Part shown: positions 34,221-45,166 of the stretch, piece after piece | Numbering within the stretch: the first letter of the stretch is position 1 | How the letters are laid out: each line of letters opens with the position of its first letter | NCBI RefSeq assembly: GCF_016613475.2 | Contig: NZ_CP071517.1 | Location: forward strand, 1 to 64,000 | Source of the DNA: Lysobacter arenosi | GTDB taxonomy: Bacteria > Pseudomonadota > Gammaproteobacteria > Xanthomonadales > Xanthomonadaceae | Length of the DNA stretch: 64,000 bases | Direction: 5' to 3' | Program-made: the position numbers and the translations under genes | The notes under the pieces: generated by a model | Told to the model about the DNA's origin: nothing | Databases searched by the model: none | The model's input: only the letters and a program-made list of their open reading frames with translations

Positions 34221-34541
34221 CTAGTACTGGCTCGCGCCACCCTGGCTGGCGGCGTATTCGGTTTCGGAAAGCTGGCCGTCGCCGTCGCGGTCGGCCTTGG
34301 CGAACTGACTGGTCAGCCTGGCGTCGACGGCTGCTTCGTCCTTGCTGACCTTGCCGTCGGCGTTCACGTCCATGTCGCGGAAGCTCATCATCTTCGGCGT
34401 CGAGTCCATGGTCTTGTCAGGCGGCGGGGGCGTCGTCGGTGGTTCGGTGCGCTGGGCCAATGCCGGCGGTGCGGCAAGCGCGGCGAACAATACGAGCGAC
34501 GTCATCGATGGAAACTTTGATGGAAGCGTGCGGATTCGCAT
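34221..34541 (-). CDS. Secreted EF-hand calcium-binding protein
   Basis: A 106-residue exported protein. Signal peptide MRIRTL... with hydrophobic SLVLFAALAAPPALA, then a Pro/Thr linker. Two EF-hand loops follow: DMDVNADGKVSKDEA and KADRDGDGQLSETEYA, each with acidic residues at the calcium positions. A GGAG site precedes the ATG at 34541. It is paired with the downstream Pro-rich lipoprotein. The role is unknown; calcium buffering or a small periplasmic calcium sensor is plausible. It sits between rapZ and EIIA, unlike most relatives of this cluster. Confidence 0.85.
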   Translation of the reverse strand: MRIRTLPSKFPSMTSLVLFAALAAPPALAQRTEPPTTPPPPDKTMDSTPKMMSFRDMDVNADGKVSKDEAAVDARLTSQFAKADRDGDGQLSETEYAASQGGASQY

Positions 34542-34734
34542 GGGCATCTCCGTGGTGGAGTCGCGCTGCTTTGCAACGCGACCCGACCCTATCCGCATCC
34601 ACGAAAGGCAGATGCAAGCAAGCCGCAAAAATTTCGTGATATCGCCGAATGCGGCGCCGCGAAGTCAGGAAGGATTCACTGCATTCGGTCGCGATGCCGC
34701 GAGGATGGGCTCGCGAACACGCGCGAGTTGTGCG

Positions 34735-35616
34735 TCAGTCCAGCTCGCGGTGATGCACCGCGACTTCTTCCCAACCCTTCTCGCGCGCGTGCGCGGCCAG
34801 ACGTTCGGCGAGGTAGACCGAGCGATGGCGGCCACCGGTGCAGCCGAATGCAATCGTGGCGTAGCTGCGGGTGCTGTCGACGTGCAGGCGCGGCAACCAG
34901 GTGTCGAGGAACTGGCTGATCTGGTCGGCGAACAGGTTCACGTCCGGCTGCGCTTCCAGGTATTGGCGGATCGCGGCATCGCGACCCGACAGCGGGCGCA
35001 GCACCGGATCCCAGTGCGGGTTGGGCAAGGCGCGCGCATCGAACACGAAGTCGGCATCGGCCGGCACGCCGCGTCGATAAGCGAAGGACTCGAACAGCAG
35101 CGACATGCCAGTGTCGCCGCCGATGCCGAACTCGGTGATGACCTGGCGTCGCAGCTGGTGGACGTTGAGGTCGCTGGTGTCGACGACCGCATCGGCGATC
35201 GTGCGCAGGGGCTTGAGCACCTGGCGTTCCAGCGAGATCGCATCGGCCAGCGACAGGCCAAGATGGCTCAGCGGGTGGCGACGGCGGGTATCGGCATAGC
35301 GCTTGAGGACGGTGGCGTCGCTGGCATCGAAGAACACCAGCTTCGGATCCAGCCCCAGTGCGCCCACCGCCGACAACCAGTCGGGGATGTTGCTCAGGTC
35401 GCTGTGGCGGTTGCGCACGTCGATGCTGACGGCGAGCTTCGCCGGTGCGCCGTCATCGGCGCGCTGCACGCTGGCGACGAACTGCGGCAGCAGATCGGCC
35501 GGCAGGTTGTCGACGCAGAAGTAGCCCAGGTCCTCGAACGTCTTCAGCGCCACCGACTTGCCCGAACCGGACATGCCGCTGACGATCACGAGGGAGGAAG
35601 TCGGGGTTTCGCTCAT
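34735..35616 (-). CDS. rapZ: RNase adapter / nucleotide-binding protein RapZ
   Basis: A 293-residue P-loop protein. Walker [17 protein letters not shown] (residues 14-29), Walker B-like DVRNRHSDL region, [24 protein letters not shown], and the C-terminal [17 protein letters not shown]. RapZ in E. coli guides RNase E to the sRNA GlmZ and so controls GlmS. In other bacteria YvcJ-type proteins have GTP-binding roles. It starts 32 bases after hprK, which fits the hprK-rapZ pairing. Confidence 0.95.
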   Translation of the reverse strand: MSETPTSSLVIVSGMSGSGKSVALKTFEDLGYFCVDNLPADLLPQFVASVQRADDGAPAKLAVSIDVRNRHSDLSNIPDWLSAVGALGLDPKLVFFDASDATVLKRYADTRRRHPLSHLGLSLADAISLERQVLKPLRTIADAVVDTSDLNVHQLRRQVITEFGIGGDTGMSLLFESFAYRRGVPADADFVFDARALPNPHWDPVLRPLSGRDAAIRQYLEAQPDVNLFADQISQFLDTWLPRLHVDSTRSYATIAFGCTGGRHRSVYLAERLAAHAREKGWEEVAVHHRELD

Positions 35617-35648
35617 GGACGGGGTCTTTGCGCTGGCGTGGAGCGGCG

Positions 35649-36599
35649 TCAGGAATCGCCGCGTTCAAGGAAATTGCTGTGGCGGGCGATGAACGCCGCC
35701 GCCGGGTCGAGCCCCTTCATGCGCAGGCTGTGCAGCCGCGTCGCCGCCTCGGTGAGCACGGCCAGGTTGCGGCCGGGCATGACGGGCAGGGTGATCATCG
35801 GAACGTCGAGGTCGAGCACGCGGCGCACGCCACTGTCGCCGGTGAGGCGCTCCATTCCCATCGGCTTGGGCTCGGTCATCGGCTTCGCCAGGTGCACGAT
35901 CAGGCGCAGGTACTTGTTGTTCTTGACCGCGGTGTCGCCGAACATCTGGCGGATGTTGAGAACGCCCAGGCCGCGCACCTCAAGCAGGTCCTGCAGCATT
36001 TCAGGGCAGGTGCCGTCGAGCACGTCGGGTGCGATCTGGGTAAATTCCGGTGCGTCGTCGGCAACCAGGCGATGGCCGCGCGTGACCAGTTCCAGCGCCA
36101 GCTCGCTCTTGCCCGAGCCCGACTCGCCGGTGATCAGCACGCCGATGGAATAGATCTCCATGAACACACCGTGCAGCGTTACCCGCGGCGCCAGCGTGCG
36201 CGCAAGGTGGTACTGCAGGTGGTTGAGCAGTTCATGCCCGCGCCGCGGCGAGATCCACAGAGGCGTCTGGCTTTCCTGCGCGGCGATGCGCAGGTCTTCG
36301 GGGCAGGGCTGGTCCTTGCTGATCACCAGCGCCAGTGGTCGGAACTGGATGATCTTCTCGATCGTCTCCCAGCGCAGCCGCGAGTCGAGCGCGTCGAGCC
36401 AGGCCAGTTCCTCGGTGCCGAGGATCTGCACCTTGTTGGGATAGATGGCGTTGAGGTAGCCGGCCAGCGATGGCCGCCGCGCCACAGTGTTGACCGCTTC
36501 GAGCACGCGCCGGCCGCCCTGTTCGCCGGCAAGCCAGCGCAGGCTGAGGCGATCGCGTTGTTGTTCGAACAGTTCCCCCGCACTGATGCTCGTGCTCAT
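35649..36599 (-). CDS. hprK: HPr kinase/phosphorylase
   Basis: Bifunctional enzyme that phosphorylates or dephosphorylates HPr at Ser46. 316 residues. Walker A GESGSGKS (158-165), followed by [11 protein letters not shown], the signature loop [16 protein letters not shown] and the conserved His of [14 protein letters not shown] upstream of the P-loop. Present in Xanthomonadales and other proteobacteria that have no classic carbon-catabolite system; the partner HPr lies in the same block. 122 bases separate it from hpf upstream. Confidence 0.96.
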   Translation of the reverse strand: MSTSISAGELFEQQRDRLSLRWLAGEQGGRRVLEAVNTVARRPSLAGYLNAIYPNKVQILGTEELAWLDALDSRLRWETIEKIIQFRPLALVISKDQPCPEDLRIAAQESQTPLWISPRRGHELLNHLQYHLARTLAPRVTLHGVFMEIYSIGVLITGESGSGKSELALELVTRGHRLVADDAPEFTQIAPDVLDGTCPEMLQDLLEVRGLGVLNIRQMFGDTAVKNNKYLRLIVHLAKPMTEPKPMGMERLTGDSGVRRVLDLDVPMITLPVMPGRNLAVLTEAATRLHSLRMKGLDPAAAFIARHSNFLERGDS

Positions 36600-36721
36600 T
36601 CGGGCCTCAGGCGCGATTGCCCGGCGGGCGACGGACGCCCGCGCGGACAGGTGTACTGGACAAGTTGCGCGACCGCGGCCGCGCTCAACGATTCATCCAG
36701 GGGCATGGAGTTCGGAGGGGG

Positions 36722-37048
36722 TCAGCCGAAGCTGTCGCTGCGTGCGGCGCTTTCGCCGCGGTGGTGGTCGACGACCTTGCTGCGGTGTTCCTTGAGCAGT
36801 CGGTCGAGCTTGTCGGAGAGCAGGTCGATCGCGGCGTACATGTCGATTGCAGCGGCGTCGGCGTGGAGCGTGCGGCCGGCGATGTTGACGGTGGCCTTGG
36901 CGCGGTGGTTGGGCTTGTCGAGGCTGAGCTGTGTGCGGACGTCGAAAGCCTGTTCGCAATGCCGTTCCAGTCGGGCCAGCTTGCTTTCGACGTAGTCACG
37001 CAGTGCCGGTGTGACTTCGATTTGCTGGCCGTAGGTTTCGATACGCAT
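36722..37048 (-). CDS. hpf: Ribosome hibernation promoting factor (HPF/YhbH-type)
   Basis: A 108-residue short HPF that binds the 30S subunit and favours inactive 100S ribosomes. Sequence: MRIETYGQQIEVTPALRDYVESKL, then FDVRTQLSLDKPNHRAKATVNIAGRTLHADA and DLLSDKLDRLLKEHR. The strong ribosome site AAAGGAGGT (37057-37065) lies before the ATG. It follows rpoN on the same strand, the usual order. Confidence 0.96.
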   Translation of the reverse strand: MRIETYGQQIEVTPALRDYVESKLARLERHCEQAFDVRTQLSLDKPNHRAKATVNIAGRTLHADAAAIDMYAAIDLLSDKLDRLLKEHRSKVVDHHRGESAARSDSFG

Positions 37049-37208
37049 CGGAGACCTCCTTTACGTCGCAACGGGAAGACAGGATGGCACGACCGGTGCG
37101 ATGTGCAAGTGGCCACCGTTCGCAGTTTGGCCAATGTGGCCCGGAAAGCCTTGATCCGTAGATGATTTTGGCAAGTTTCATCAACTCCTTAACGCGGACC
37201 TGACAAGT

Positions 37209-38627
37209 TCAGCTGATGCGGACGCGATCCTGCGAAGAGGGGATGCTCATGGCCTCGCGGTACTTGGCCACGGTGCGCCGCGCCACTGGCACGCCTGTTG
37301 CCTTGAGCGTCTCGGCCAGGCGCGCGTCGGACAGCGGCTTGCGCGGGTTCTCGGCCTCGATCAGGCGGCGGATCATCGACTGGATCGCGGTGCTGGAGGC
37401 TTCGCCGCCGGCGCCGGTGTCGATGCCAGAGGCGAAGAACGCGCGCAGCGGTATGGTGCCGCGCGGCGTGCGCGCGTACTTGCGCGCGATCGCGCGCGAC
37501 ACGGTGGATTCGTGCAGGCCGACCTCGGCCGCGACCTCGCGCAGCGTCAGCGGCCGCAGCGCGCTGTCGCCGAACTCGAGGAAGGCCGCCTGTTGCTTGA
37601 GCAGGCAACGGGCGACCTTGATCAGGGTCTCGCCGCGGGCCTCCAGGCTCTTGAGCAGCCAGCGCGCTTCCTGCAGGTGGCCGCGCAGGTAACTGGCGTC
37701 GGTGCCGCTGGCGTGGCGCACCATGCTCTCGTAGCCGCGATGGATCGCGATGCGCGGGCGCATGCCGTCGGCGAGGGCCACGCGCCACAGCCCATGCTGG
37801 CGCCAGATGACCAGGTCGGGGGCGATGTAGGTGTCGCTTGCGATCGCGCCGATCTGCGCACCGGGTCGCGGGTCGAGCGAGCGCAGCAGGTGGACCGCGG
37901 TCTCCACTTCGCCCAGGTCGAGCCGCATCTCGCTGGCAAGACCTGCCACGCCGATCTTGGGAAGGCGCTCGAGCGGACCATTGGCCAGCTGATGGGCCAA
38001 TGCCTTGCCAGGAGTCTCGTTGGCGAACTGCGCCAGCTGCAGCCTCAGGCATTCGCCCAGGTTGCGCGCGCCGACGCCGACCGGATCGAACTGCTGCACC
38101 TGGTGCAGCACGGTGGTGATCTCTTCCTCGCCGGCCTCAACCGCCGGCGCCAGCGAGGCGGCGATCGACTCCAGCGGCTCGCGCAGGTAGCCGTCGTCGT
38201 CGATGGCTTCGATCAGGGCGACGCCGATCAGGCGGTCGCGCGGCGACAGCGGGCTCAGGTGCAGCTGCCAGAGCAGGTGGTCGTGTAGCGTGTCCGATTC
38301 GGCGACCTGCTCGGCGACCGGCGAATCGTCGTCGTTGTCGGCCGGGCCGATGCGCTCGTACCACGGCTCGCCGTCGTTGCTGCCCCATTCGGCCTCGGGC
38401 GGCAGGTGCTCGCTGGTGTCTTCATGCGACGACGAATCGCTTGCGCCGTTGCCATTGGTGACGCTGATCGCGACTTCGGTCCAGTCCAGCAGCGGATTGC
38501 TTTCCACTGCGGCCGCCAGTTCAGCTTCAAGCTCGACCGCCGACAACTGCAGCAGGCGGATCGCCTGACGCAGCTGCGGTGTCATCACCAGCTGTTGTCC
38601 TAGTGCGGCTTGGAGGCGGGGCTTCAT
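37209..38627 (-). CDS. rpoN: RNA polymerase sigma-54 factor
   Basis: A 472-residue sigma-54. Region I is Gln/Leu-rich (MKPRLQAALGQQLVMTPQLRQ onward), region II acidic (ESNPLLDWTEVA, HEDTSEHLPPEAEWG), then the core-binding domain and the C-terminal DNA-binding part with the HTH LREVAAEVGLHESTVSRAI and the RpoN box ARRTVAKYRE (about 449-458). Lies downstream of lptB and upstream of hpf. The ATG at 38627 needs no special argument. No -24/-12 promoter was recognised in this window. Confidence 0.97.
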   Translation of the reverse strand: MKPRLQAALGQQLVMTPQLRQAIRLLQLSAVELEAELAAAVESNPLLDWTEVAISVTNGNGASDSSSHEDTSEHLPPEAEWGSNDGEPWYERIGPADNDDDSPVAEQVAESDTLHDHLLWQLHLSPLSPRDRLIGVALIEAIDDDGYLREPLESIAASLAPAVEAGEEEITTVLHQVQQFDPVGVGARNLGECLRLQLAQFANETPGKALAHQLANGPLERLPKIGVAGLASEMRLDLGEVETAVHLLRSLDPRPGAQIGAIASDTYIAPDLVIWRQHGLWRVALADGMRPRIAIHRGYESMVRHASGTDASYLRGHLQEARWLLKSLEARGETLIKVARCLLKQQAAFLEFGDSALRPLTLREVAAEVGLHESTVSRAIARKYARTPRGTIPLRAFFASGIDTGAGGEASSTAIQSMIRRLIEAENPRKPLSDARLAETLKATGVPVARRTVAKYREAMSIPSSQDRVRIS

Positions 38628-38720
38628 TGTCTGAGACTAACGCGACCGGGGGAGGTCGACGGCCGTGCCGCGTTCGTCGCGATGCGCACTCCGCGCACCG
38701 CATCCTTCGTTGACTGCAAA

Positions 38721-39440
38721 TTACAGTCGGAAGGTTTCACCCAGATAAACGCGTCGGACGTCGGGATTTGCAAGCAGCGCATCGGGTGCTCCCTGCGCGA
38801 GCACGCCACCTTCGTTGAGAATATACGCCCGATCGCAAATACCCAAGGTTTCGCGCACGTTGTGATCGGTGATCAGCACGCCGATGCCTCGATTCTTGAG
38901 GTGGCGCACGATTCTCTGGATCTCGCCGACCGAGATCGGGTCGACACCGGCGAAGGGCTCGTCGAGCAGCATCAGCCTGGGCTTGGCCGCGAGCGCGCGG
39001 GCGATCTCGACGCGGCGGCGCTCGCCGCCGGAGAGGCTGGCGCCGATCTGGTCGGAGACGTGGGTGACCTGGAGCTCGTCCATCAGGCTGCCCAGCTCGC
39101 GCTCGCGCCCGGCCTTGTCGAGGTCCTCGCGCAGCTCCAGCACCAGGCGGATGTTGTCGGCCACGCTGAGCTTGCGGAACACCGACGGCTCCTGCGGCAG
39201 GTAGCCGACGCCGTACTTGGCGCGGGCGTACATGGGCTCGGAGGTGATGTCCTTGCCGTCGAGGACGATCTGGCCGGCATCGGCCGGGACCAGGCCGACG
39301 ATCATGTAGAAGCAGGTGGTCTTGCCGGCACCGTTGGGCCCGAGCAGTCCGACGACCTCACCGGCATCCAGGGTCAGGGCGAAATCCTTGACGACTTCAC
39401 GGGAGCGGTAGGCCTTGCGCAACCCCTGGGCGACCAGCAT
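38721..39440 (-). CDS. lptB: LPS export ABC transporter ATPase LptB
   Basis: ATPase that powers LPS extraction from the inner membrane with LptFG. 239 residues. Walker [10 protein letters not shown] near residue 37, Q-loop LPQEPSVFR, signature [15 protein letters not shown], Walker [14 protein letters not shown], switch His in LITDHNVRE. The ATG overlaps the lptA stop by 1 base. Part of the kdsD-kdsC-lptC-lptA-lptB-rpoN series. Confidence 0.97.
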   Translation of the reverse strand: MLVAQGLRKAYRSREVVKDFALTLDAGEVVGLLGPNGAGKTTCFYMIVGLVPADAGQIVLDGKDITSEPMYARAKYGVGYLPQEPSVFRKLSVADNIRLVLELREDLDKAGRERELGSLMDELQVTHVSDQIGASLSGGERRRVEIARALAAKPRLMLLDEPFAGVDPISVGEIQRIVRHLKNRGIGVLITDHNVRETLGICDRAYILNEGGVLAQGAPDALLANPDVRRVYLGETFRL

Positions 39441-39955
39441 CAGCCGCCTCCCTGCGAGTTCTTGGGCAGGATCCGGATCTTGACCCGTCCGGCGTCCTCG
39501 CCGCCGCCCTGCACCTGGCCGGTCTTCATGTTGTAGATGACCCGTTCCCCGGCGATCGAGCCGCTGGGCTGGCGGATGTTGACGCCGCCGGTGAAGACCA
39601 CGATTTCGGACTTCAGGTCGTAATCGACCTTGCTGGCGACCGCATCCATGGCCTTGCCGTCGTCGAGCTCCTGCTTGAGCTTGACCGGCGAGCCGGTCAG
39701 CACCGCGCGCACGGGGTCGCCGCCACTGGAGTGGATGACGGCCTGGTTGGAGCGGATGTCGAGCGTGCCCTGGGTGATGATGACGCCGCCACTGAGCGTG
39801 GTCGGGCGGCTGTCGTCCATCGAGTAGTCGCTGCTGCCAGCGTCGATGTCCATCGGCTTGCTGCGGTCGCTGGTGCGGGCCAGCGCGGCGGCCGGGGCCA
39901 GCGCCATCACTGTCGCCAGGCAGAGCGTCGACAGGCTAGCGAACAGATCGGTCAT
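39440..39955 (-). CDS. lptA: LPS transport periplasmic protein LptA
   Basis: Periplasmic bridge protein that carries LPS between LptC and LptD. 171 residues: signal peptide ([16 protein letters not shown]), then the OstA-type beta-jellyroll ([54 protein letters not shown]). The ATG at 39955 lies 20 bases inside the 3' end of lptC and is preferred to an upstream start because it gives the signal peptide directly. Ends in an unusual Gln/Gly-rich tail. Confidence 0.95.
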   Translation of the reverse strand: MTDLFASLSTLCLATVMALAPAAALARTSDRSKPMDIDAGSSDYSMDDSRPTTLSGGVIITQGTLDIRSNQAVIHSSGGDPVRAVLTGSPVKLKQELDDGKAMDAVASKVDYDLKSEIVVFTGGVNIRQPSGSIAGERVIYNMKTGQVQGGGEDAGRVKIRILPKNSQGGG

Positions 39956-40508
39956 AGCGGGCCTTGACGTCGGAGTTGAGGATGATGCGCTTGGCATCCA
40001 GGTCGGCTTCCAGCCCTTGGCCGTTCAGTATAAAGCCCGGCTGGGTGACCGTTACCTTCGCGGTCGAAGTGGCGCGCTTGTCGTCCGGGAAAACGTTCAG
40101 GTGGTCGGTCGTGATCTTGACCGGTTTGCCATCGGCGTTGGTGCTGTGCGCGTCGACGCCGCCGCGCAGGCGCACTTCCTCGCCCTTTTCACTGACCCAG
40201 CCGGTCTTCGAGCGCACTTCCCACGGGGTCGCCTTGCTGCCGGCCTTGGGCGGAATCACGAACAGCGGGGTGGCGATGTCGAGCGTCTTCACCTTCGGAT
40301 CGCGCTCCATCTTCGGCGCGATCAGGGTAAACGCTTCCGCGCCCTGCTCGTCGAGCACGGTCAGCTCGAAGTCGTGCAGGGTGTAGTCAGGTCGATTGGC
40401 GTCGCCGCCAGCGAGCGAGTCGCGGTCGCGCTGGGACCACAGGGCCCAGGTGCTGAGCACTGCGCCGACGAGCAGCAACAGGAAGATCACGACGCCGCGT
40501 CGGGTCAT
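39936..40508 (-). CDS. lptC: LPS export protein LptC
   Basis: Bitopic inner membrane protein that hands LPS from LptBFG to LptA. 190 residues with an N-terminal membrane anchor (VVIFLLLLVGAVLSTWALW) and the periplasmic jellyroll (YTLHDFELTVLDEQGAEAFTL, LRGGVDAHSTNADG, GQGLEADLDAKRIIL). Overlaps kdsC by 4 bases and lptA by 20 bases, so translation of all three is coupled. Confidence 0.93.
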   Translation of the reverse strand: MTRRGVVIFLLLLVGAVLSTWALWSQRDRDSLAGGDANRPDYTLHDFELTVLDEQGAEAFTLIAPKMERDPKVKTLDIATPLFVIPPKAGSKATPWEVRSKTGWVSEKGEEVRLRGGVDAHSTNADGKPVKITTDHLNVFPDDKRATSTAKVTVTQPGFILNGQGLEADLDAKRIILNSDVKARYDRSVR

Positions 40509-41116
40509 GCGTTGCCCTCGATGCGGGTGCCTTCGACCTGGCTGACCTGGGCCAGCAGCGTCTCGGCGTGGCCCTGCGCGGCCAGCAGCAGGTCGCACAG
40601 TTCGCGCGCCGCGCCATGGCCGGCACGCAGGCTGGTGCGCCAGTGGACACGGCCGGCGACCCAGGGATGGGCATTGGCCGGGGCGACGGCGAGACCTGTC
40701 TGCAGCATCACCCGGAGGTCGGGCAGGTCGTCGCCCATGAACGAGACCTGGTCCATGGCGATGCCCAGGCGCGAGGCGATGTCGCGCACGCAGGCGAGTT
40801 TGTCGGCCACCGCCGTGTGCGCCTCGGTGATGCCCAGGTCGGCGGCACGACGCAGCGCAACCTCGCTGGCACGGGCAGTGACGAAGGCGACCGTGATCCC
40901 GGACTTGCGCAGCAGCACCAGGCCCTGGCCGTCGTGGACGTGGAAGGCCTTGAGCTCGCGACCCTCGCTGTCGAAGAACAGGCGACCATCGGTCAGCGTG
41001 CCGTCGACATCGAAGCAGGCCAGGCGGATGCGCGCCGCGCGTTCGCGGATGTCGGCCGGATAGTCGTTGAGGTGGCTGTAGGTCATGTGGCGGCCGTTCG
41101 TGGGGCTGGGGAGCAT
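40505..41116 (-). CDS. kdsC: 3-deoxy-D-manno-octulosonate 8-phosphate phosphatase
   Basis: HAD phosphatase that removes phosphate from Kdo-8-P in the LPS core pathway. 203 residues. Motif I ACFDVDGTLTDGRLFF, motif II VTARASEVALRR, motif III MGDDLPDLRVM. The ATG at 41116 is preceded by AAGGA, while an ATG at 41086 has no ribosome site. 6 bases after kdsD. Confidence 0.96.
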   Translation of the reverse strand: MLPSPTNGRHMTYSHLNDYPADIRERAARIRLACFDVDGTLTDGRLFFDSEGRELKAFHVHDGQGLVLLRKSGITVAFVTARASEVALRRAADLGITEAHTAVADKLACVRDIASRLGIAMDQVSFMGDDLPDLRVMLQTGLAVAPANAHPWVAGRVHWRTSLRAGHGAARELCDLLLAAQGHAETLLAQVSQVEGTRIEGNA

Positions 41117-41122
41117 GGGTCC

Positions 41123-42145
41123 TTAGACCACCCGTGCGCGCAACAGGTCATGAATATTGAGCGCACCGACCACGCGGCGGCCTTCGTCGACCACCAGCAG
41201 GCCGCTGATCTTGTGCGCCTCCATCAACTGCGCGGCCTCGACCGCGAGCGAGTCGGAACCGATCGTCTTGGGCGAGCGCGTCATCACTTCGGCGATGCGG
41301 GTATGGCGCAGGTCGACGCCGGCATCGTCGAGGGTGCGGCGCAGGTCGCCGTCGGTGTAGAGGCCGAGCAGGCGGCCATCGTCATCGACCACGGCGGTCA
41401 TGCCCAGGCGCTTGCGGCTCATCTCGATCAGCGCCTCGCTGATGCTGGCATCGGCACTGATCCGCGGCACGTCGTCGCCGGCATGCATGATGTCGGAGAT
41501 GTGCAGCAACAGGCGGCGGCCAAGCGCGCCGGCGGGGTGCGAGCGGGCGAAGTCATCGGCGGTGAAGCCGCGCGCGTCCAGCAGGGCCACGGCAAGCGCA
41601 TCGCCCAGCGCCAGCGAGGCGGTGGTGCTGGAGGTCGGCGCCAGCGCCAGCGGGCAGGCTTCGGCCGGGACGCTGACGTCCAGGTGCACGTCGGCCTCGC
41701 GTGCCAGCGACGAGTTCGGGCGGCCGGTCATGCTGATCAGCTTGTTGCCCTGGCGCTTGAGCACCGGCAGCAGCATCAGCACTTCGTCGCTCTCTCCCGA
41801 GTAGGACAACGCCAGCACCACGTCGACGTCGGTGATCATCCCCAAGTCGCCGTGGCCGGCTTCGCCGGGGTGGACGTAGAACGCCGGGGTGCCGGTCGAG
41901 GCCAGGGTCGCGGCGATCTTGCGGGCGATATGGCCGGACTTGCCCATGCCGGTGCAGACCACGCGACCGCTGGAGGCCAGGATCAGCTTGCAGGCGGCGC
42001 TGAAATCGCCGTCGATGCGCTCGGCCACGGCGGCCAGCGCCTGCGCCTCGATCTCGAACACGCGGCGGCCGCTGGCGGCGAGCTGCGCCGGGTCGTCGGC
42101 GTAGGGCTGGACAGGGTGGGACTGGGCTGTTGGGACGCTTGCCAT
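41123..42145 (-). CDS. kdsD: Arabinose-5-phosphate isomerase
   Basis: Converts ribulose-5-phosphate to arabinose-5-phosphate for Kdo synthesis. 340 residues. N-terminal SIS domain with VVCTGMGKSGHIARKIAATLASTGTPAFYVHPGEA and LALSYSGESDEV, then PTSSTTASLALGDALA, followed by two CBS domains (about 205-335). First gene of the kds-lpt-rpoN block. The gap to ibaG holds a minus-strand TAGAAT that may be the -10 element. Confidence 0.96.
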   Translation of the reverse strand: MASVPTAQSHPVQPYADDPAQLAASGRRVFEIEAQALAAVAERIDGDFSAACKLILASSGRVVCTGMGKSGHIARKIAATLASTGTPAFYVHPGEAGHGDLGMITDVDVVLALSYSGESDEVLMLLPVLKRQGNKLISMTGRPNSSLAREADVHLDVSVPAEACPLALAPTSSTTASLALGDALAVALLDARGFTADDFARSHPAGALGRRLLLHISDIMHAGDDVPRISADASISEALIEMSRKRLGMTAVVDDDGRLLGLYTDGDLRRTLDDAGVDLRHTRIAEVMTRSPKTIGSDSLAVEAAQLMEAHKISGLLVVDEGRRVVGALNIHDLLRARVV

Positions 42146-42182
42146 TTCGGACCGGGGGCCTTTCCGCTAGGCTAATCCATCA

Positions 42183-42188
42183 ATTCTA
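42183..42188 (-). promoter_or_regulatory. Candidate -10 element of the kdsD-lpt-rpoN block
   Basis: TAGAAT on the minus strand, 37 bases before the kdsD ATG. A TTGACG hexamer occurs further upstream but at 22 bases, too far for a normal spacer. Confidence 0.35.
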
Positions 42189-42291
42189 TGCGGTTCATCC
42201 GCCAAAAGCCCGTCAAGCCCGGGCTCCCGCCCACCGCGAGACCGCGCGCAGCCCGCTGCCGCAGGCCGCATGCACTCCGAGGCCCCGCCCA

Positions 42292-43891
<1,600 letters not shown>

Positions 43892-43898
43892 GGGTGCC

Positions 43899-44213
43899 GT
43901 GATCCTCGCGCGCGGCAAGTTCACGACCCGTCGCAAGGCCCTGCTGGGCCTGGTGCTGGTGCTGCTGGCTGTCGTGGCCTGGTTGCACTTCACCGGCGCG
44001 GCGGCCACGCGCGGGCTCGAGCGCAAGCAGATGGACTGGGACAACAACGGCCAGGTCACCATGAGCGAAATGCTGCAGTCGCTCTATGCGGTGAAGGTGG
44101 AGATCACCCACGAAGGCGCGCGCGAGTGCCGTGCCTACTCGTGGCGCGGTTCGACGGAAACCCTGCGCGTGGACTGCCGCACGACGATGCAGCCGGCGGC
44201 GCCGAAGCCCTGA
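43899..44213 (+). CDS. Membrane-anchored protein with one EF-hand-like loop
   Basis: A 104-residue protein starting at a GTG 7 bases after the murA stop, so co-transcribed with murA. N-terminal basic stretch ([14 protein letters not shown]) and one membrane helix ([16 protein letters not shown]), then a short external domain. The loop [12 protein letters not shown] matches an EF-hand calcium site with Asp1, Asp3, Asn5, Gly6 and Glu12. The C-terminus has two Cys ([19 protein letters not shown]) that could form a disulfide. No family is recognised with certainty. Confidence 0.75.
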   Translation: MILARGKFTTRRKALLGLVLVLLAVVAWLHFTGAAATRGLERKQMDWDNNGQVTMSEMLQSLYAVKVEITHEGARECRAYSWRGSTETLRVDCRTTMQPAAPKP

Positions 44214-44218
44214 CGCGA

Positions 44219-44239
44219 GGCGCCCGCGCGGCGGGCGCC
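44219..44239. terminator. Hairpin between convergent murA unit and ppk2
   Basis: Arms GGCGCCCGC and GCGGGCGCC (9 pairs) with loop GCG, in the 37-base gap between the two genes. Probably a shared end signal; no T-run. Confidence 0.55.
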
Positions 44240-44250
44240 ATGGGCCTGGT

Positions 44251-45111
44251 TCATCCCGCCCGCGACGCAGGGCCGACGATCACCGGATCGGGCTCGCGCA
44301 CCACCACGCGGTCCTTGAGGTCGTAGTTGAACGCGCTGAGCACCACCCGCATCGCGTTCAATCGCGCGCGCTTCTTGTCATCGGAGCGGATCACGGTCCA
44401 TGGCGCCTCGGCCGTATCGGTCGTGGCGAACATGTCCTCCTTCGCCCGTGTGTACTCGGCCCACTTGTCGAGTGATGCCAGGTCCACCGGCGAAAGCTTC
44501 CACTGTTTGAGCGGGTCCTTGCGCCGCCTTGCGAAGCGCCGGTGCTGTTCGGCACGACCGACCGAGAACCAGAACTTGAACAGTCGGATGCCGCTGCGAA
44601 CCAGCATGCGTTCGAAGCCGGGGCACTGGTGCATGAACTCCAGGTACTCGTTGGTATTGCAGAACCCCATGACGCGTTCCACGCCGGCGCGGTTGTACCA
44701 GGAGCGGTCGAACAGCACGATCTCGCCCGACGCCGGCAGGTGCTCGACGTAGCGCTGGAAGTACCACTGCGTCCGCTCGGCCTCGCTTGGCTTGGTAAGC
44801 GCCACCACGCGGGCGCCGCGCGGATTGAGGTGCTCCATGAAGCGCTTGATCGCGCCGCCCTTGCCGGCGGCATCGCGTCCCTCGAACAGGATGACGACGC
44901 GCTGCCCGGTCTCCTGCACCCAGGCTTGCAGCTTGAGCAGCTCGATCTGCAGTTGCCGCTTCTCGCGCTCGTACCGCCGCCTGGACATGCGGCTGGAAGG
45001 CGCTTGGCCGATGAGTTCGGCGATGTTGGCAACGGCCGGCGCCTGCTCCGTGACCGCGGCGGGGTAGGGGAGGTCTTCGCCGGGCTCTGCCGGCAGGCGA
45101 TGGTCAGGCAT
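44251..45111 (-). CDS. ppk2: Polyphosphate kinase 2
   Basis: Transfers phosphate between polyphosphate and nucleoside diphosphates. 286 residues, single PPK2 domain. Walker A ILFEGRDAAGKGGAIKRF, Walker B-like VLFDRSWYNRAGVERVMGF, and lid region FSVGRAEQHRRFARR...DPLKQWKLSPVD. These match class I PPK2, mostly using polyphosphate to regenerate ADP/GDP to triphosphates. The ATG at 45111 gives a short polar N-terminus. Divergent from the Tat oxidoreductase gene; a TTGAT-N4-ATCAA box is centred 62 bases upstream of the start. Confidence 0.94.
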   Translation of the reverse strand: MPDHRLPAEPGEDLPYPAAVTEQAPAVANIAELIGQAPSSRMSRRRYEREKRQLQIELLKLQAWVQETGQRVVILFEGRDAAGKGGAIKRFMEHLNPRGARVVALTKPSEAERTQWYFQRYVEHLPASGEIVLFDRSWYNRAGVERVMGFCNTNEYLEFMHQCPGFERMLVRSGIRLFKFWFSVGRAEQHRRFARRRKDPLKQWKLSPVDLASLDKWAEYTRAKEDMFATTDTAEAPWTVIRSDDKKRARLNAMRVVLSAFNYDLKDRVVVREPDPVIVGPASRAG

Positions 45112-45166
45112 TGGAAGAGTTCCGCTAGCGATGGTGGCAGTGTTGCGTGCCACTCCGCGTAGGCCT

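Noticed and set aside
42211..42216. TTGACG as a -35 box for kdsD
   Set aside because: Spacing to the TAGAAT hexamer is 22 bases, outside the normal 16-19.
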